Below are positions 48,454 to 61,800 of a stretch of 64,000 bases of DNA, in pieces. The notes under the pieces are model-generated. The model did no database searches. It had not been told where the DNA came from and saw nothing but the letters and a program-made list of their open reading frames with translations. Position 1 is the first letter of the stretch. Each line of letters opens with the position of its first letter. A program made the position numbers and the translations under genes. The stretch comes from Paramarasmius palmivorus (Eukaryota > Basidiomycota > Agaricomycetes > Agaricales > Marasmiaceae): the NCBI GenBank assembly GCA_037176845.1, contig JAYKXP010000033.1, forward strand, positions 62,001-126,000, given 5' to 3'.

Positions 48454-51400
48454 CGTTGCTACTGGTAACGGCGAAGATCGTAGAGTGACGATGAAGAAGC
48501 TCGCCGTCGTTCAAGTCGATGGAGGAGGGACGCGTTGACAACGACGACAGCGATGATGGCGGTGGAGAAGCAGGACGAGCTGGATCGCTTATTCTCCAGT
48601 TTCCTTTAAAGATAATCCAAATCTAGAGTTCCATCCTGTGGCTGTGACTGTTTTTGAAAATCTAAGACAAGTCGTGACATGCTGCAAGCGGAGAAAAATG
48701 TATTATTTTTGGAGATTTTCGGAGCCGGTAAACTCACTGTGACGCGTCTTGCTTCCAGTAAATTTCAAATTTTCTGTGGTTTTTAAGCCTTTAGCAATTC
48801 TGGGAATTCTAGAGGCGCTCTAGCAGAAATCAAAGCGGAAATTCACGAGAAAAAGTGTTGTTATGTGGCAGTGCGACAGGCCAGACTGAACCAGCGCTTA
48901 GTCAGCATGACATCACTTCTTCTTCACACCGTTCCAATCTGCATGCTAAGTGGATCTTACACGTCTAAGAACAGGACTAAAGTCTGAAACTAGAAACTAG
49001 ACCTACAGCAAAGCCTAGACTTCGTAGAATTTTTCGGTAGCATCTTCTGAGTGCCGGGATCCTTTTTCCAGCTCTGGGTCTTGGTCGAGGGTTACGTTCC
49101 TCGGAGAAATTCATCCAAGACTACGACAGACTTTTGGAGGGATATCAATCCACAAATCCCGACGTGCGCATTTGCCGGTATCCGATCAGCTTGTCAGGCT
49201 GCCTTTTTAGATCTGAGCGCAACTTGAATCTCTGTGATATTCAGGACATTCGAACCTAGTTTAGACCTGGGGATACAACGATATACGTCTAGCAGAACCA
49301 TCGGCCAAATCCGTACAGTTCTATTCCACGACCCCTATTACGCGCATGATGCTACAATCTCAAATACCAGGATCTTCACCGTTGATGCTAGCGGGCTAAA
49401 CTCGGAATTACTTGTGGCGCCCTAGTTTGAACATCCTTCGCAAAGCTGCCGGGAAAGCCTGAGTTTCTCCTCTCGAAAGTCTGACGATTCCAATCAAACA
49501 GCTTGTAACCCAAAAGCCAACGATTGCCCCTACACAGATATCTGTACACGAATAAATGTACTCATCCTTGACTCATCCTCCTCCGACAAACAGGGAAATT
49601 GCGACTTACGGCACTTGCGCCCATCAACTGGCCTTTAAACCGTCTATAACCCGCGGCTGTCATAGTTGTCATAATCTTTACAGCGGTACTTTTTGTCTGC
49701 TGTTACGCTGACAGCTGCAGTAAAGTGACTGCACCCGGAAAGTACAGGGTGCAAGAACACACTCAAAGTTACATGAGCGCTTCCAAGAACGTGATTCCTC
49801 CCATTCAAGCTGAGGCAACATCTGAGACACCTGTTTATGCTGGCATCATGAGAAACTCGGAAGGATCTTACCCTGTCAGCGAAAACATCGTCTTAAATGA
49901 AACAAATGAAAAGCAGAAAACCATCCTCGGTTGATCCCTGTTGATCCTCACTCAAATTCGCGTCCACACTCGATCGTTTGGCGGCAACTAATTACTTGCC
50001 GAGCATTTCCGAATTTCCTTTATAGGGATGTAACATGGACATATCACTATCTATCCAGACTAGCTCCTATCACAATAAAGATTCAGGGATCTTTTGACAG
50101 AGTTGAAGAACCTCGCGACGCGTAAAGTTGTGTCATTCTGCGTCAGCGAATGAACTGACTGCATGCTTCTCACTTAAAGCGCGATAACCCCTAAATCCCT
50201 AAGGATGTTCGACTTCGACTTCTATCAGTCGCTTTGACTATTGACACAGGATTTGGTTCAGGCGATATTTGATCTCCGTTATCCCAAAGTAGGTGTTTCC
50301 TGTTATCGCCGTCCATGCATCATTGCATCTTATCTTCAAAGACTAGCGAGTGACTAGCGCCGTTCCCATCGCAGAATTTCAGCACATAGTCGCCCAGACT
50401 GGCGCCGGCGGCAACTTAGTATGGTCTCGCAAATGACCGACGGATCTTGGTGCCCGATATCACAGACCTGTAGCTGAATTTGCGATTTTATCGACCTTCT
50501 ACGTAGACGTCGAGCATGACCGCGTTCATGGCCGTTTTACTTTGTGGGTGATAGTGTCCGTCCCCACCGCGGCTTTATTAGATCAGAGAAGGATCAATTT
50601 TGCGCCTGTATATTTGCAATTCCGAGAACACCGACAACTATTCACCAACTTTTTTCGTAGTCTTGAACATCAACAATAGGACGTCTATGCATAGAATGCG
50701 ATCCAATCGCCTCCGCAACTTCTTCCTCCGGTCGTCAAGCCTGTTAGAGCAAGTTGAAAGAAAACCTTAGGGCCCCGTGCCCATGCACGCAAGTTCCGTG
50801 AAGGAAAGGTTCGGTGACTCACTTTTGACTTTTGTTCGAATATTAAGGACTCTCTTTTGTTAGGGTACGATCCTGTACGATCGCTCCAGCAGTCAAATTG
50901 CGCATAGTACCTTTCGGAGCTGCAGTAAGACTGCGAGTACAGTTAAGGTAAATGCATAAATCACATGTGAACCCGCCTGCAACGTGTTGTGGTGCGTAAA
51001 AGCCTTGCAATATCCTCAAAAGCTGTTGAGGAATCGATCACGCTGAACAAGTGGTGATCTGCAATACATGCACTGAGTAATTCACTTTCACCATTAGAAT
51101 CGAAGTCGGAAGGTCAACTTGGGGAAAGTAGCTATGAACATGCTCACGAGGATATCCGCAAACTTTCATGATTCGGAGAGATCGAACGATCGAGTAATCG
51201 GGTTCGGCGTCGGCCAAGAACGTTGCCAGAGATTAAAGAGCCCGAGCAAATGTCCAAGAGGTAGCGCGGGTGAAGGCACCAAAATTTGATGTCTATCAGT
51301 TGTGGATTTCAAAGTCCTGTGAAGCGGCAAAGCGCTTGCGAAGCCATCAGTATGTAGATAGCAGTATCAGTCAGGTAAGCAAATGACAAGCACTGCTTCA

Positions 51401-52353
51401 ACAATAAAATTTTCAATCAGTTCCTCTAGATGATGAAGAGGCTGATGCAGACACACCAATATGACCATAGATATACCAGTATCCCGCAAAATCCACTCCA
51501 AGCTCCGTGATTCTAGGAGCTCAAGGTCGATTAATTCTCCGTACGGTGTCCATAGCCTCTCTTGACTCAAACCCGTCCTCTTCCGTCTCCATTTCGGCCA
51601 GCTTGAGTCAGACAGTGAATACGGCGGCCGTTGCTGAGAAATCCAAGTAATACTCGATGGAAGCTCGGGCTCGCTTAGTACATTGTGATGAGAGGACAAA
51701 TCAGCTTGGGGTAACGAGTGTGGTGCCTAGGAGCGAAGGAGGCACTGTGGTGGCAGTGAGACGGGATTATCATCCGGGTAAATCCGCAACGGCGCTTCGA
51801 ATTGACCGTCGAGTCTCGACCGAGAAGGGCGAGCGCGTGACATCGCGTGACCATAGGCCTAGGCTCTAAGTCGAGACTCACACTCTGGAGAGAAAGTTGG
51901 TCCTCATTCTGGTCCCTTCCAGTTCGCCCCCTCAATGTACCTGCAAGTATGTTCCTGCATGTACCTACTTACCATCGTGATAGGCCTGGGTCTATACAGT
52001 ATAATGAAACAATCACATCATTACTCGTGTTCCAAGTGTCTAAATCTATACAAGTACTTATCTACGCTACATTAAGAAAGGTACGCGACACAAGAAAGAA
52101 TTACATCCCTTCGGCATCCATGAAGGGTCCACGGCAAAAAAAGAAGTGCAAGTGTAGCATATTTTGGGAAAGTATTAAGCCTGCAAAACAAGCGAACGAA
52201 TGGCACAATGTGGTAAGGAACGAATTACAAGTATGTACATATACAGTTCATCTGAGTTCGATAGCAATTGCGATGAGAAAAGGAAAACATTGCAACAAGA
52301 AAGTCCATGAATGATGGGAAAGTCAAGAAAGGAGAAAGGGAACAAGGTCCGAA
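48454..52353. other. Long region without a recognised gene
   Basis: This 3.9 kb contains the C2H2 factor's promoter and the 3' side of the Zn2Cys6 gene. Frames are short (at most about 155 codons, at 51847-52314) and none has a recognisable domain. No repeats or RNA genes were identified by eye. Confidence 0.35.
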
Positions 52354-55174
52354 TCAGTACGATACAAGAGACGTGTATGGTGCATCGTATAATGGCGGTG
52401 TATTTACGGCGTGCTGAGTGGTAGTGGGAGAAGATGAAGCACTATATGGTGAATAATGGTGTCCTTGTCCGTGGCCGTAGTGTTCGGACGGAAAGTCGTG
52501 TCCGTGTGTATGACTGTGGCCATAGCGTGGAATGGAGGTATCATGACTATCAGGGTATCCAACAATTCCAGATGGTTGGAATAGAGTAGAGAGAGTAGAA
52601 GTTTGCTCCTGTAATTGGTAGTTCCCGCTGAAGTCAGAAGCATCTCCGCTAAGAGATGTTTCCGTACTTCGAGGACTCCAGTCATCGACAGGGGCAGCCA
52701 TTATTGTCCTTTCGGGTGTCCCAAGGGGTGTAGTCGATACAATAGTTGGATTAGAAGGGGAACACGATGACTGTGCACCTTGCGATTCCCCATACATATC
52801 TGGTTCCGTCATCCAGCCGCCGTATAGTCTCCTTGGATCTTGGTAAGCTGCCATTCTTGAAGACCATTGAGCACCTGTAACGTACCTAATCTTCGAAGAG
52901 TACTCACTCATCAAGTCACTCGAACCGGAGAAAAAGTTGAGCGTCCCGAAACCGGCATGAAGTCGAGCCATCAGTTCCTCCTCATCTCCAGTAGGCTGAG
53001 GTGGCCAGGCTTGACCCCGTAACGCTCGTAGACGCATGAGTTCGTTGATGAGGACCTGACATGATAACGTCCAGAGGGTCTAGGCACGAGCGCTGAAAGT
53101 CAGTAATGAAGGATAATGGACAGAGAACGATGTCACTCACTCCTATGATAGGATTGACGCACTCAAACAACTGAACGTCGACACCTCCATCAGCAGGACC
53201 GCTCAGCATTGCCTTGGCGGCATCGAGGCACACCTGCCTCGAGGCTGAATCGGAATATGAGAATATCCCATGAAGTTTGATTGTCGCGGCGTGTATCAGC
53301 GTGTGAGAGAGGTACAGTAGCCGAGTTGTCGGGTTGGTGACATCGGCGTTCATCGTTGGGCCTGGCAATGCTGGCAGCTGCATCCTAGTGGCCTCAAGCA
53401 AATGATTCAAGGACTGGAAAGCAGCAAAGAAAGCCTGAGAGTCTTTCTGAGGCATGTCTAAAGATACAATACGTCAGGGCCCTTGGAATACGACGGAGAA
53501 ACAGTCAAACATACTTTCGTGGTATTGGCCGGCTAAGAAGCCGGCTTGGTGTAAGAGAATGGATGCCTTTGCTACGAGGGTATTCGTTGAACGTTCATAG
53601 TCGTCACTTTGGGGCTGCACGTGATTCAGGAAGTTCCATACTGTGGAGGCGCTTGGTGGAGGCAGAACACCCTTTTAGAAGGTTAGAAGTATACTCATCG
53701 ATGAAGGTTAACGTTACATACCTCTTTGTAGCTCTCCATATCCAGTGGCCAAGGCGTATCGACCTGCATCCCTGGCGCATCAAACACACCACAAATTTCT
53801 GATGGTGACTCCACTGCAACAGCGAGGTTGCGATATAGAGTAAATACTGTCCAGAATCCGTTGATTCTTTCACCTTCCTCTACAGCATCTCTTGCCTCGG
53901 GAAGCAATGTCATTCCAGTCGGTCCGACAGCGACCGGGCTAGATCTAGAGCTCCAATTGGTTGATGACCGAACCCTATGGAGCCCGCAGCCGAGTACCAG
54001 CGAGGCTGCGCTAGACGCGTGTCTCTTAGCCTCAAGAATGTTCCCGGAGCGGAAGAAGTAGTAGGCAAGAAGTGTCTCTGCTTGAATTATCTGCAGCGCG
54101 CGATGGGGATGGGTCGTTGCGAGATCTGTAGCTGTATCTCGCAAAGCACGGAGCAATAGATTTTGCTCCCGGCTACGACGTGCCTCAGGTGGTTCGGAAG
54201 TGGAAAGATGTACTCCTAACAAGTAGAAGGTGCTGATAAGGCCTGGACACGGGCGCTGAGGATGTTCTTGAGGTAATTGAAGGATGGCGCTCGAGAACCT
54301 GGACATATTAAGGAAAAAGCCAAAGGTTTGGGCATGAACGTAGAATGTATCCAGTCTAGAGTGAAACGATAGTCAGTTAGGCTCATAAGCTGCGGAAATA
54401 GTCCGCCGATAATGTAAAGGAGCTAATAGGACTCACAGTAATCGGATCATGGGCAAAGAAGGTTCCTACGAAATGACTCGTTAATGAGCGAAAACTACGG
54501 CAAACGATATACGAACCTCAAACTCAGCGGCCGGTGATTTAGATGTAGTACGGACCGAAGATGTATTGGTGCTAGCTGGATTAAATTCTTTGGTGAGGGG
54601 CGACGAAAAAGGCGGTCGACAAGTCCACGAACCAGAAGGTGGACTGGGCGCTCCACGAGGCGGTAGCGTTGCGTACGGTGACGGTGGGCTGGGATGCGCC
54701 GAATACGGTTCACCTTTTAATGGTGGCAAGGGTGGCACAGTTAAACGGAGCGCAGAACTCTCGGAAGATTGACCGTAGGGGCTATGAAGAGAGACGGAAG
54801 GGGTTTCATGTGGGTTTTCGTATTCTCGTAGACGTGCTTCGAGTCGGGAAACTGTGTCTTCCAGCGCTCTTGTCCGTGATCTTCCTGGTCCATCCGCATA
54901 TTCGCAAGGGTCGTCTTTGGGATGTCGTTGGCATGGGCCACAAATAGGGCGTGAACCGTCGCATTTCTAGGGTCTAGGGTTCAGCACTGTTGTCAAGGGT
55001 CGATAAAAATAAGACGCACGATTTTTAAAAATCTGAGAGCAAGAGGGAAACATGAGATGCGAAGGTCGACGAAGACGAAATGTGAACATACCTGCAAGTC
55101 AAACAAGCCTTTCCCCGCTTCAAGGGCTTCGATGAGCTAGAAGAGGAGCGAGAGGGAGGGGAGCTCTTGTGCAT
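52354..55174 (-). CDS. Zn2Cys6 (fungal binuclear cluster) transcription factor
   Basis: The product is a fungal-specific DNA-binding regulator. The start MHKSSPPSRSSSS (exon 55092-55174) leads to the cluster ACLTC-RFLKIK-CDGSRPICGPC...C, spacing C-x2-C-x6-C-x6-C-x2-C-x8-C. The spacing is complete only if a 13-nt exon (55020-55032) is included. A short coiled coil follows (EDTVSRLEARLREYE), the usual dimerisation element. The central region has the fungal transcription-factor middle domain: RLLDTFYVHAQTFGFFLNMSRF, LISTFYLLGVHLS, AETLLAYYFFRSGNILEAKRHAS and LGCGLHRV (about 53990-54350). Further exons (53000-53800) continue the domain, and the last one (52354 to about 53040) is a Ser-, Tyr- and His-rich tail. 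Introns are short. Targets and the sensed signal are not known. Confidence 0.85.
55020..55032 (-). other. 13-nt microexon in the zinc cluster
   Basis: Exon 1 ends TGC AG (phase 2) at 55092, the 13-nt exon contributes A TTT TTA AAA ATC, and the next exon starts AAA TGC GAC at 54966. The flanking introns (55033-55091, gtatgt...ctcag; 54967-55019, gtgcgt...cctag) have consensus ends and typical lengths. Without it the frame breaks and four residues between the second and third cysteines are lost. Confidence 0.8.
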
Positions 55175-58100
55175 TCGCTAGAAAAAGTTTGGAGGTGCAT
55201 TTTGGAATTGGCCCCTCAGCTTATATACCCCGATGGAGTCGTGACAAGATTGGAAAGCGGATCTTCGTGAATCCTGTCGGAGAACTTCGCAGCACCAGAT
55301 CAGTCACCGAAAAGGGCTTCGATTCAGTACAGATTTTACAAGAGCGAGAAGGCTGTGAGGGAATAAGGGACAACCTTGGCCCTATTGATCGCATTTCCGT
55401 AATTATTTATTCCGTGGAAAATCTCACGTGATGGTCAACGTTTTCTTGATTCCGACCTTCACCTTCCCGTCCTGTGCTGCCCAGGTCTGCCCTGAGTTGT
55501 ACTCCTGTCACAATCCTAACCTCAATCTCTCTCTCGGACCAATCTTTCTATCGGACCAATTGAACCTCCTGCTTATCTCTTGCAATCTTGCGTCAAACAA
55601 TCCCGCCCTCGTCACTAAAAATGATCGTTCAGATGCCTCCAACTCACATTCACCGTCGGATAGTTCATCTCAACCTCATCGTGACTCTACTGTAAGCGAC
55701 TCATTTTCTTTCCGGAAGGTCGTTGGCCGGATGTCGAGTCAATGGAACATACTAGAAGCGACGATATCTTGCTTTCATTTTCTTTCTAAGCAAGCTGGAT
55801 TCGAGTCAACGCTGACGCGTACCATCCCTCAGCAGCAGATTTCCTTCGGCAAGCATCCGCACTCCCGAGCCTCGCACCTTTCCGAGGCATCCCGCTTATG
55901 CTTGTACGTCGGTGGCTGTCCCGGCGCCAATTGGCGACCGAAGCAAAAGTAGTTCTCAATTATGTACACCAGACTGGCTCGAGAAACCTCGAGGTTTGCT
56001 GTGAGTCTTTGTGACTCACAACAATGTTCATCTCCACTACTGACCTCTTTCATCAATCGAATGTCCATCTGCTTCTTAGAATCTTTCGACTGCAACGGGT
56101 TCCTACATTTTCGGATATCGCCGGCCCCGAACCTTGGCACGTGACTGGCACCACCCCTCTGGCACCGTGGAGTTGAGCACAACAAAAGCACCCAAATCTT
56201 GGTGTCTCCACTTTGCCTTGAGGCGTATCCACAGTTCTTTCATAGCCCGTTGCCAGGACACAGCAACGCTGTATCTTATGCAGTGAAGTCGTACGATAAG
56301 TTATTTAACCTTCCTCAAGAGTAAAACACGACTCTCACCACTTCATTTCTCTTGGTCTTTTTGTCTGTGTATTCCCAATACCCACATGCACCCCATTTCG
56401 GCGTAAAACAATGTCCGATGTGCCTGCTCTACGTTCTCAACATCTGTGCTAAAACCAGCATGCTATTTTCATGCAAAACTCGAATATTCAAGAACAAAGC
56501 CACGAAATCTTTCAAAAAGGAAACCGTTGCTCGTATAGGGTCTGTACATTCTAATGTTAAGCTTTCCTTGTAAATTATCTGAATTATTCCTCGATAATAT
56601 TAGTATGGATTTTTCGCCGATTTAGTGGTAAGGAGCAGCTCGAGGATACTCGAGATAAAATTGGGGTCTCTATTTCGGCAATCGCCGAATTGCCCAGGCT
56701 TTACCCAAGCCACCGCTGTTTCTCGTCCCGGTGGACAGTAATTTAGGTCTGGCTCTTTCGTTGCTACAATACCTCGCACTCGCATGAATCACAGTGACGA
56801 GAATTTATAGACCTTCGACCTCTCTAGGGAATGGCTAGCTTCTCCGTCCCAATTCATTCTTAAAGGTACGTTGCGGAGACCTCGCAACTTGTTCACCCTG
56901 TCTTTGCTGGACATTGACCCTCAATAACCCTTCTCTGTCAGTGAATAAAGTCCCATCGTTGTCGTGACTCATCGCAACTGAGTGATGAATCTACAAAAAC
57001 GGCCAAAGTATCGAATGAATGGGATTTTAACAGTCCAGGTACCGTTTTAAAACTACCTCTCAGAGTTCGCGGCTAATCTCAGTGTAGTATCCTTTGTTTT
57101 GGTCTTCATTTGTTGTCAAAGCCGTTCCGAACTAGTGTGAATGCAAAATTTTCTCTGTTCTGGCTGACGATCGCGAGCGGTTGGACATCGTGAAACGCTT
57201 AAAGTCGTTGGCATCCTTCCAGGGGGCTGAGACTCTTCCCGGACTAGTACGTGTATGCTTCTGTTCCAAGTGCTTATAATGACCAAGAAAGTGCTGAAAT
57301 AGATGGTCCGTGGGTGACGGCCAGTCCTACTAGTCCTCTGGATGACACGCGACATATCACCGTGTCTCTCCCGTCAACAGCGTGGGCATGCGAAAATTCT
57401 GCTCGGCACCATTCCGACAGAATACGCCAATTCCACCCGCCGCTCGCGGCTTCTGACATTTAATCAAGTTCTGTTCGCATATCTTTGGCATTTTCGTCGG
57501 GAGCACCAAGTTCAACACGTTGACATCGAGCATTAGTGGGACGGCCAAGAGGTGGTGGCGTCTGAATGAGAAGGTCCGTGCAACGCTATACCATTCGAAA
57601 CTGGAATTCAACCTTGACTTCATGGGGCTGTTATTGCTTCAAGGGTCCACAATTGAAAGACTATTTGTGTGTCGAATGATTATTGCCTGATGGGTCCTTG
57701 CTTTGACCGTGTACTGTGTTGACGGTATCTTCTCCGACCAGGGTCGCTTGCAGGGAATGAACACAGGAGTTTGATCCTTGTAGGTGTCCTTTGGCATCCT
57801 CCGGCAAGAACGCATTTCTGGGACGATTTCCCGTCTATGGAGTTGGCAAATAGGATGGGAGCAAACACATAGATGAGATATACACGCGACGGTAAGAGAC
57901 TTACTCTGAAACGATTTAAATTTGACACATTACAATTCGACGGGAAGACTCATATAATCTAGTGTAATTTGTATCGCCCAGGCGTCATGGAATAAATTGT
58001 CACGACGTTGCTAAATGTCGCGCGGACCCAGAGTAGGCAATTGTAAAGAAAGAATTGGGATACGATTCGCCGCTTAGGCCCTATGGTCCTGAGTAACCGC

Positions 58101-61100
58101 AAGATACCTTGTCATCGCTGTCGATAACCTGACGCCAGTTATGACAACGACATCTCAATCGTGGTTAAACACATCACAAACGATACACGCTATTCAGCAG
58201 TCTCTCGCGATGTATCTTGATGAGATCTACCGCCGGAGTAGCACCCATGTGGAACAAGGGATTCGCAGTTCGCCATACAAGCCGGTCTACATCTTTACTC
58301 TACTCAGGTGATCAAAAGCAAGGCGGGGCTCCAAGGTTCTCGAAACTCAGATACATTATCGATTCAACAAGCGACAACGTAGGTGCATGCCGTCCGTCCG
58401 TTCATGTCAAATTCTCAGAAAATTTCCGCTACAGGTTATTGCTAGTAAACCATCTCCTATCCATGTTTGGGCCCACATGGTCTTCTCCTGCTGTTAGAGG
58501 GTGCGTGGGATTTGAGGTCTTGCTGAAGTATGTCAAAGAACGGCGTTCTTTCGGGAATAGGTGCATTTGGAAAAATTATCAGACCAATTTTGGAAGGATT
58601 AGTCCATGAGCCATCACTGACTTACTGCTTTATTTACAGTGATACGGACGCACTATGCTGTCCTATGACTGGAAAAAGACTGGAAGCCCTCGATTTTTTC
58701 CCGTTGAACCAAAAAAAGCATCTAAAAAGTGGACTTGCACTTTTTTGTACTTCCAGCAGCTACCAAACGCCACCGGCAACATATAGGTCGGTTTAACAGG
58801 GCAAATTATCATAGCAAGTACTGCTTCGGCGATCACAAACCAAGCATTATGAGCTACCCCTAACCGTTTGAGGGAAGACCATTGATCAATCCACTTCGTC
58901 GAGATGCATCTTCTACCAACAAAATCCGATTCATGACCTGGTTTCGGATACCTATCTCGCACGGATAATGTCCCCATATACAATTAACTTCAACTTCCCC
59001 GCCGTGACGTGGACTGACCGTGACTAACTCAACGAGGCCTCTTGAATAGTAATAACCTAGAAAGTAACGTGTAACGTGCTGTCCGATGTCAGAGGCAATC
59101 TTTTGAGAGATAGGGACCAGCCGCACAAGCGCGTAAATTGTTTAGAAGAAATTTTAACAACTGCAGAATCGGCTACGAGAGTATGGTTCGACAAGTGCCT
59201 ACAGTCAGAGGCGCTCCACTCGATTCCGCGTCAGTCGCAGGGAGACAATCGATATCGCTTATCGATACGAATAATGTCAGATTTCAGTAACCTGTACCGC
59301 GCTAGCAGAAATGGTGGACGGACAAAGCTTTGGTAAAGGAATGGATTGACCCTAGGGCCCTTCACGACAGTAACGGGACCTAAGCACGCCCAAGTGCCGA
59401 CGAGAGAGGAAGAGTTTACCTCGGATGATTAGGTGATCAGGACGTGCTCTCTCTACATCACAAAGGTATAACAAAGGTATACCTGTAAAAGTATGTCGGA
59501 GTGCTGTAATGGGCCTTGTAGCGAGGGGTTTCGGAAATTGTCTCACTGATCCATAGCTTGTCAAACGTATCAAATTCCATTAGAAGTTACTACCCATACA
59601 CGAGATATCCAGACTTGTGCAACAACATAACAGAACCATAGGTTGTATCTCGTTGTGAGTCACGAAGCGATGCGAGCTCGAAGCAGCACCTAGTTGATAC
59701 AAGATAAGTGTCTAGACTGGTAGACAGTAGTGGAAGATAGAATGGAAACTCTGCGGTAAACTCTGCCCGTGGAGATACACCATGTATAGCTTCACGGATA
59801 AACGAAGTATAGAAGAAAACAAGATAATCAAACAAATGGCAGTTACTGTCACGGTGAGTAGTCTTGATTATCTGTCAATGGACTCTGCTCTGGATCAGTG
59901 CATAAACTCGCTCAACCTCTGTCCATCGCCTCGTAGATCCTTCTTTTGATGAGGTTGAGGACCTGCAATGTCGTGAGAACCCGATTTAATTGTGCCGACT
60001 TCACTCCGCAGTTGATGACATATCTAATCATCATTCTGGAGCGATTGGAGCATCCGACTCGGACTTCGTGATGCGTGCACCAAAGCGGTGTGGGCGAATC
60101 AAAAAGCGGCGATTTCAAGCCACATCCCCAGCCACAAAGATGAACGCTTCACACAGAACCTAGGATGGGTAGAGTGGAACCTCCATATGAACCAAGCCTG
60201 GTGCTGTCTTCTCCACGAGTTAGGGCCGTTCAGGCGAACATCGGGGGCCTATACATGATGAAGATAAGCTCTCGATGACTTGGTACATATCAACTTACGT
60301 GTTACGCGTTTTCCTTCGATCACAGAGGTCAAGTGCGCCAAAGTTCAATATAACCCAAAACTCAGATTACCCAGGCCTGTGGATCATTGTCAGAAGCAAA
60401 ATACAAAATATCCGTTCCTGGAGTGAAAACATGCACATGATGTTGTAGAACTTCGTTCGGGATGTGTAGTATGACGAAGCTGCGATATACCATTAGCGCT
60501 AGACAACATTAGAAGTGAATGATTCACCATGTAGATAGTACACGCGTACTAAGGCCTAAATTAGGAGAGTATTGAAGATTGAGGTGACGTTCAAATAAAG
60601 CCATTTGCAACTCTAGTGAACAGACGTAGAATAATTGATGGTCGTGGCAGCGATCGTCGATCAGTGAGCTGAAAGATGCCTATGATACGCTGAGGGCCGA
60701 GGAACTTTATCTGTTGTGGGAATCCTTCATAGTGACCTTTAGTACTAGTATGGTCTCGCCCGCGCCAAACTGGAGCCTAGAACAAGCCTAGAAACAACAC
60801 CAGGCACTTCGATAACCATGCTGGAACCCAGCAACCAACCCACTAACTTTTACAACGGTAACCATAATCCAGCTCGTGCAGGGTACTAAAACCTGTTGCC
60901 GCTCGAGTACTACTGAGGATAGGATAGTTGGCGTCTTTAAACACTATCAGAAAAAAAAAGGAATATTCATGGACAACAGTCGTACCAGGTCGACTGAGGG
61001 TATTACCCAAAATCACGTCGCTGATACCTCCCATGTCACTCCAGTACCCAATACCGACCGACTGACAACCATCTGCCTGGCTTTTCCTTTCGATGTGTTA

Positions 61101-61800
61101 ACACAGGTGACCTTTTTGTTTGCTGAAATGTGTAACGTCCTGCGGAAAGGTGCTTGAAGCTTCTTTGCTTTTCCGCGAGCAATATGATAGGCCGACTAGA
61201 GTGGGATCTGAAAGGTCGATGAATGTCTATAAAGTTCCGAAATAATTGAGAACGCACCTGGATGCTACCATATTTCCCAACCTGATTCGGATTTGCATCA
61301 GAGAAGAAAGAGTGTAGCGTCGTCCTCTGACAACCACAGTAAAAGAATGTTTCTATATCTCACGAGGAAAGTCCACTCACCACTCAAAAAAAAAAAAAAA
61401 CGTTGGAGCCGTTGGCTTCGATGAGGTTGGTACTGCCGTGGCTGTCATAGCCGGGTCCATGATTATCGATTAGGGCGAGCTTTGTTGTGAGAGTTGTGAG
61501 AATCACTGGGCAAAGTAAAAATGAAGGAAGATGACGGAAGTCCAGGATCAACATCGACGCGTCAGCACTACCTCAACCCACTAAGTAATCGAAGCAGCCC
61601 AGAGGCAGTTGCATCCTGTCCTGTCTCTTTTCACTATCAGCTTCAACGTATGTTCGGTATATATACGTTATCAATGTATCAATAAATAAGGGTTGTACTC
61701 ATACCAACAACACTCAGGTAATGGTACTAATAATCCATATCATAGTTTCCATATCGTAGCCATATCTCGTCATCAGTGAGCACTTCCACGACATTCTTCA
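55175..61800. other. 6.6-kb region without a recognised gene
   Basis: The left end is the Zn2Cys6 gene's promoter and the right end is the Hse1 3' side. Frames are short (at most about 174 codons, at 55428-55952), lie on both strands and have no recognisable domain. A 15-nt poly-A run lies near 61386-61400. No transposon termini, tRNA or gene remnant could be identified by eye. Confidence 0.35.

Noticed and set aside
55428..55952. Open frame of 174 codons upstream of the Zn2Cys6 factor
   Set aside because: Composition is low-information, there is no known domain and no splice partners were found. It may be chance.
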